Source of the DNA: G963663775 sp963663775
GTDB taxonomy: Bacteria > Bacillota > Clostridia > Oscillospirales > Butyricicoccaceae
Assembly: GCA_963663775.1 (NCBI GenBank)
Contig: OY760624.1
Span: forward strand, 1,426,001 to 1,490,000
Reading direction: 5' to 3'
DNA length: 64,000 bases
Both the position numbers and the translations under genes were made by a program. Numbering within the stretch: position 1 is the stretch's first letter; each line of letters starts with the position of its first letter. The notes under the pieces were generated by a model. The model did no database searches. It was not told where the DNA came from and worked only from the letters and a program-made list of their open reading frames with translations. Shown piece after piece: positions 61,993 to 64,000 of the stretch.

Positions 61993-63048
61993 GATGAAAC
62001 ACCTGCCTGTCTGCAGCAAAGCGCATCATAAAGTCGCAAATCTACGGTTTGCACGGTCACTGAATCGGTAGGAATCGCATCTTTCGGTGCATTGCCGATG
62101 CCGTTCATAACAGCATCACAGCCCTCTTCCAGACAGCGGTACATCAGTTGCACGAGCTGCTTCGGGGTCAACTCCTGTCGAGACAACCAACCGAGAAAAT
62201 GCGCGGGCAAATTATCCTGTACAGGCTTTGCATAAAAAATGGCGTGCTGCATTAAGTTCTGCCAGATGATTCACTTTGGGTACTGGAACGCAGACATTGC
62301 GACGAATAAAACCTACCAAACCTTCTACAAGTCCCTTTTCATTCCCAGAGGATGGGTTGCAAAACATAGCTTCAAAGCCATAATGTGCTGATAGCGCAGC
62401 ATAATCCGCTTGCTTCTTTGCGTGGGCACCGAATCCATCTTTGACGGCTATTCTGGCATTATCAAAAATTACCTTTCTTGGTACGCCGCCAAAATGTTCA
62501 AACATACGAACGAAAGCGTACAGAAAGCTTTCTGTATTTTGTCTTCGATACGTCTGCACAAAAGACGCACCGCTGTAACAAAGCCTGCCGCAGAACAAAT
62601 AGATGGTGCTTTTTACGCCCCCAAGATAGACTGTTGCTTCACCCCAGTCTACTTGCACGGCATCTTCTGCTGGGAAGCCCAACGGCACATATGCTTCCAA
62701 TACTTGCAGCCGAAGCTGTTGTACCAGTCGCCGTATCGTTGATTCCCCGCCAGTGAATCCATTTTCTTCTACCAGTCGGTCATAAATACGCTTTGCTGTA
62801 TGGTGTTGTTTCTTTGCGCCATGTGTTTTGTCTTCTGCAAGACAGTGCCGCACGAAATCCAGAACATCTTCTGTGATAATGCTAGTTGGCCGCTCATAAG
62901 CCTTTCTCTGCCACGGGACTGCATTTCCATCCCAATATTTTTTGACTGTATTGCGGGAAATATGAAGCTGTGCTGCGATTTGTCGCTGACTTTTCCCACT
63001 CAGCCTCATCTTACGAATTTCTTGATATACTTCCACTGTTATTACCAC
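61989..63048 (-). pseudogene. istA: IS21 transposase IstA with internal deletion/frameshift
   Basis: The first frame (63048-62212, GTG start, GGGAGG upstream, 278 residues) has the helix-turn-helix SQRQIAAQLHISRNTVKKYW and the DDE core (VQVDWGEATV, VIFDNARIAV, NEKGLVEGLVG). It then stops soon after the conserved VPKVNHLAELNA. A second frame (62252-61989) supplies a typical IstA C-terminal tail (LTPKQLVQLMYRCLEEGCD, VTVQTVDLRLYDAL). IstA proteins of this type usually run to 400-500 residues, so the region between has been lost and the frame broken. Activity is doubtful. Confidence 0.8.
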
Positions 63049-63162
63049 CTTTTTCGCCTCCCTATTCTAGCTTCTACTAGTATAGGGGCTTCTTTTGGGT
63101 GGCTCAATGATTCATGAGCGTTTTGCCGGTATGTGGCTCACTTTTAGATTGGCGTTTATACA

Positions 63163-63167
63163 TGAAT
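63163..63167 (+). repeat. 5-bp target-site duplication of the IS21 element
   Basis: TGAAT at 63163-63167 repeats TGAAT at 61180-61184 on the other side of the element. Removing the element and one copy restores the transposase reading frame. Confidence 0.85.
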
Positions 63168-64000
63168 TCGGTCAGCCGGTAGGGGGATGCACCTGCGGGA
63201 AGATAACCGTTGGGTAAAGAAGGCACAGATGATTCCGTGGGGAGAGATTGAGCGGCGCATAGCGCCGCTGTTTACGAACCGAAAGGGCAATGTGGCCAAG
63301 CCGCTTCGGATGGCGCTCGGTGCCTGCATTATCCGAAGCGCAATCTGGGACATATTGATATAATTTTATCAAAAGGAATGGTACTATTGTCCACGCAGGC
63401 GAAACGTTTATGCACAATCCGCAAGCTGTATGAACAGCAGAAGTACATGTATGATCATCACTGCCACAGTGTACCGGATTGCATCGTAAGTCTGAGTCAG
63501 ACATATCTTCGGCCAATTGTGCGTGGAAAAGCAAGGTCGTCCGTGGAATTTGGAGCTAAACTGGACATCAGTGTATGTGACGGCTGGACACGGATAGAAG
63601 TATTGTCCTTTGACCCGTATAATGAGGCAACGAAGCTTCCGGAGATCATTGAGCACTACAAAACACGCACTGGCCACTATCCAGTACGGATCCTGGTCGA
63701 TAAAATCTACCGTAACTGGGATAATTTGAACTACTGCAAGGCACGTGGTATCCGGCTGGCTGGACCAGCACTGGGCAGACCCCGAAAGGATGAACCGTCG
63801 AACAGACTGCAAAACTACATCGATGAATGTGAACGTGTGGAGGTGGAGAGTTGCTTCAGTCTGGCGAAACGGAAATGTGGATTGGTCTGATTTCCGCCAG
63901 ACTGGCACAAACCGCCTGCCACTGCATTGTCTTGTCCATTGTTGTGCTGCATCTTAGGAAAATTTGGCCTGCCCTCCGGAAGCTCATTCTGTCCTGCTTT
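63163..64000 (+). pseudogene. 3' part of the interrupted IS1182-like transposase (frameshifted, internally deleted)
   Basis: After EFGQPVG, a G5 run (63182-63186) holds two extra G and shifts the frame. The frame resumes at 63187 with MHLREDNRWVKKAQMIPW ... KPLRMALGACIIRSAIW and stops at 63363. The next recognisable part (63378-63890) is the C-terminal half of the same family (YLRPIVRGKARSSVEFGAKL, HYPVRILVDKIYRN, ERVEVESCFSLAKRKCG), so the middle is missing. A further shift occurs near 63880, after which MWIGLISARLAQT continues the family tail to the window edge. Confidence 0.85.

Larger units (their letters stand above)
61185..63162 (-). mobile_element. IS21-family insertion sequence (1978 bp, probably defective)
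   Basis: The element starts TGT at 61185 and ends ACA at 63162. It carries istA and istB on the reverse strand. Ends share AAAAGTGAGCCA motifs; the left end has two copies of ATGAAAAAGTGAGCCA (about 61196-61233) and the right end one in reverse, the multiple terminal repeats typical of IS21. A 5-bp target duplication TGAAT flanks it. Its short istA suggests an internal deletion. Confidence 0.9.

Overview
The window comes from a low-GC Gram-positive anaerobe, most likely a Clostridia/Oscillospiraceae-type bacterium. This rests on strong AGGAGG ribosome-binding sites, TTGACA/TATAAT promoters, methyltransferase/corrinoid genes, NfnAB, BMP-type lipoproteins and a 4-hydroxybutyrate pathway. I saw no rRNA, tRNA or CRISPR array. 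Product names come from reading sequence motifs and recalled family members; no database search was run.

Region 1 (1-13.1 kb, mostly + strand) is a corrinoid-dependent methyltransferase locus. A partial beta-hydroxyacid dehydrogenase and a divergent LysR regulator are followed by a UPF0280 protein and a PocR-domain AraC regulator. Divergent from the latter is a run of corrinoid protein, MttB-type methyltransferase (no in-frame UAG, so not pyrrolysine-dependent), small membrane protein, Na+/solute symporter, second corrinoid protein, RACo-like reductive activator, DUF1638 protein, an MtaA/CmuA-like URO-D protein fused to a thioredoxin domain, and a compact AraC protein. The likely job is uptake and demethylation of an unidentified methylated amine or betaine.

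Region 2 (13.1-19.9 kb) is a BMP-type nucleoside ABC transporter: two tandem lipoproteins, two permeases and a double ATPase. It is preceded by a strong promoter and a leader ending in a perfectly placed terminator hairpin, which is a riboswitch or attenuator candidate. A membrane diguanylate cyclase follows (19.9-21.5 kb, -). Region 3 (21.7-27.6 kb) is a type I restriction-modification operon hsdMSR whose hsdS carries 12-bp TAEL repeats able to change spacer length.

Region 4 (27.7-47.1 kb, mostly - strand) holds an aldehyde dehydrogenase, chemoreceptor, UvrA-like ATPase, glutamate dehydrogenase, ROK regulator, class III aminotransferase/aminomutase and two iron-sulfur flavoproteins. It continues with a small unknown protein, a DMT permease, a TIM-barrel/B12-binding mutase-like protein, an AraC regulator, a corrinoid adenosyltransferase and a HyuA-type ATPase. 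I read the last part as an adenosylcobalamin mutase with its own cofactor maintenance set. A recurring A-T-A-A-G-T half-site lies at many of its promoters.

Region 5 (47.3-60.9 kb) has nfnAB, then two divergent operons around a LacI-type regulator. One encodes 4-hydroxybutyrate dehydrogenase and a split transketolase; the other encodes a zinc alcohol dehydrogenase, 4-hydroxybutyrate CoA-transferase, a crotonase-fold protein and a TRAP transporter. Copies of a GGGAACGGTACCG-like operator tie them together. The end of the window (61.1-64 kb) is a decayed IS1182-like transposase gene split by a 1978-bp IS21 element with a 5-bp target duplication.
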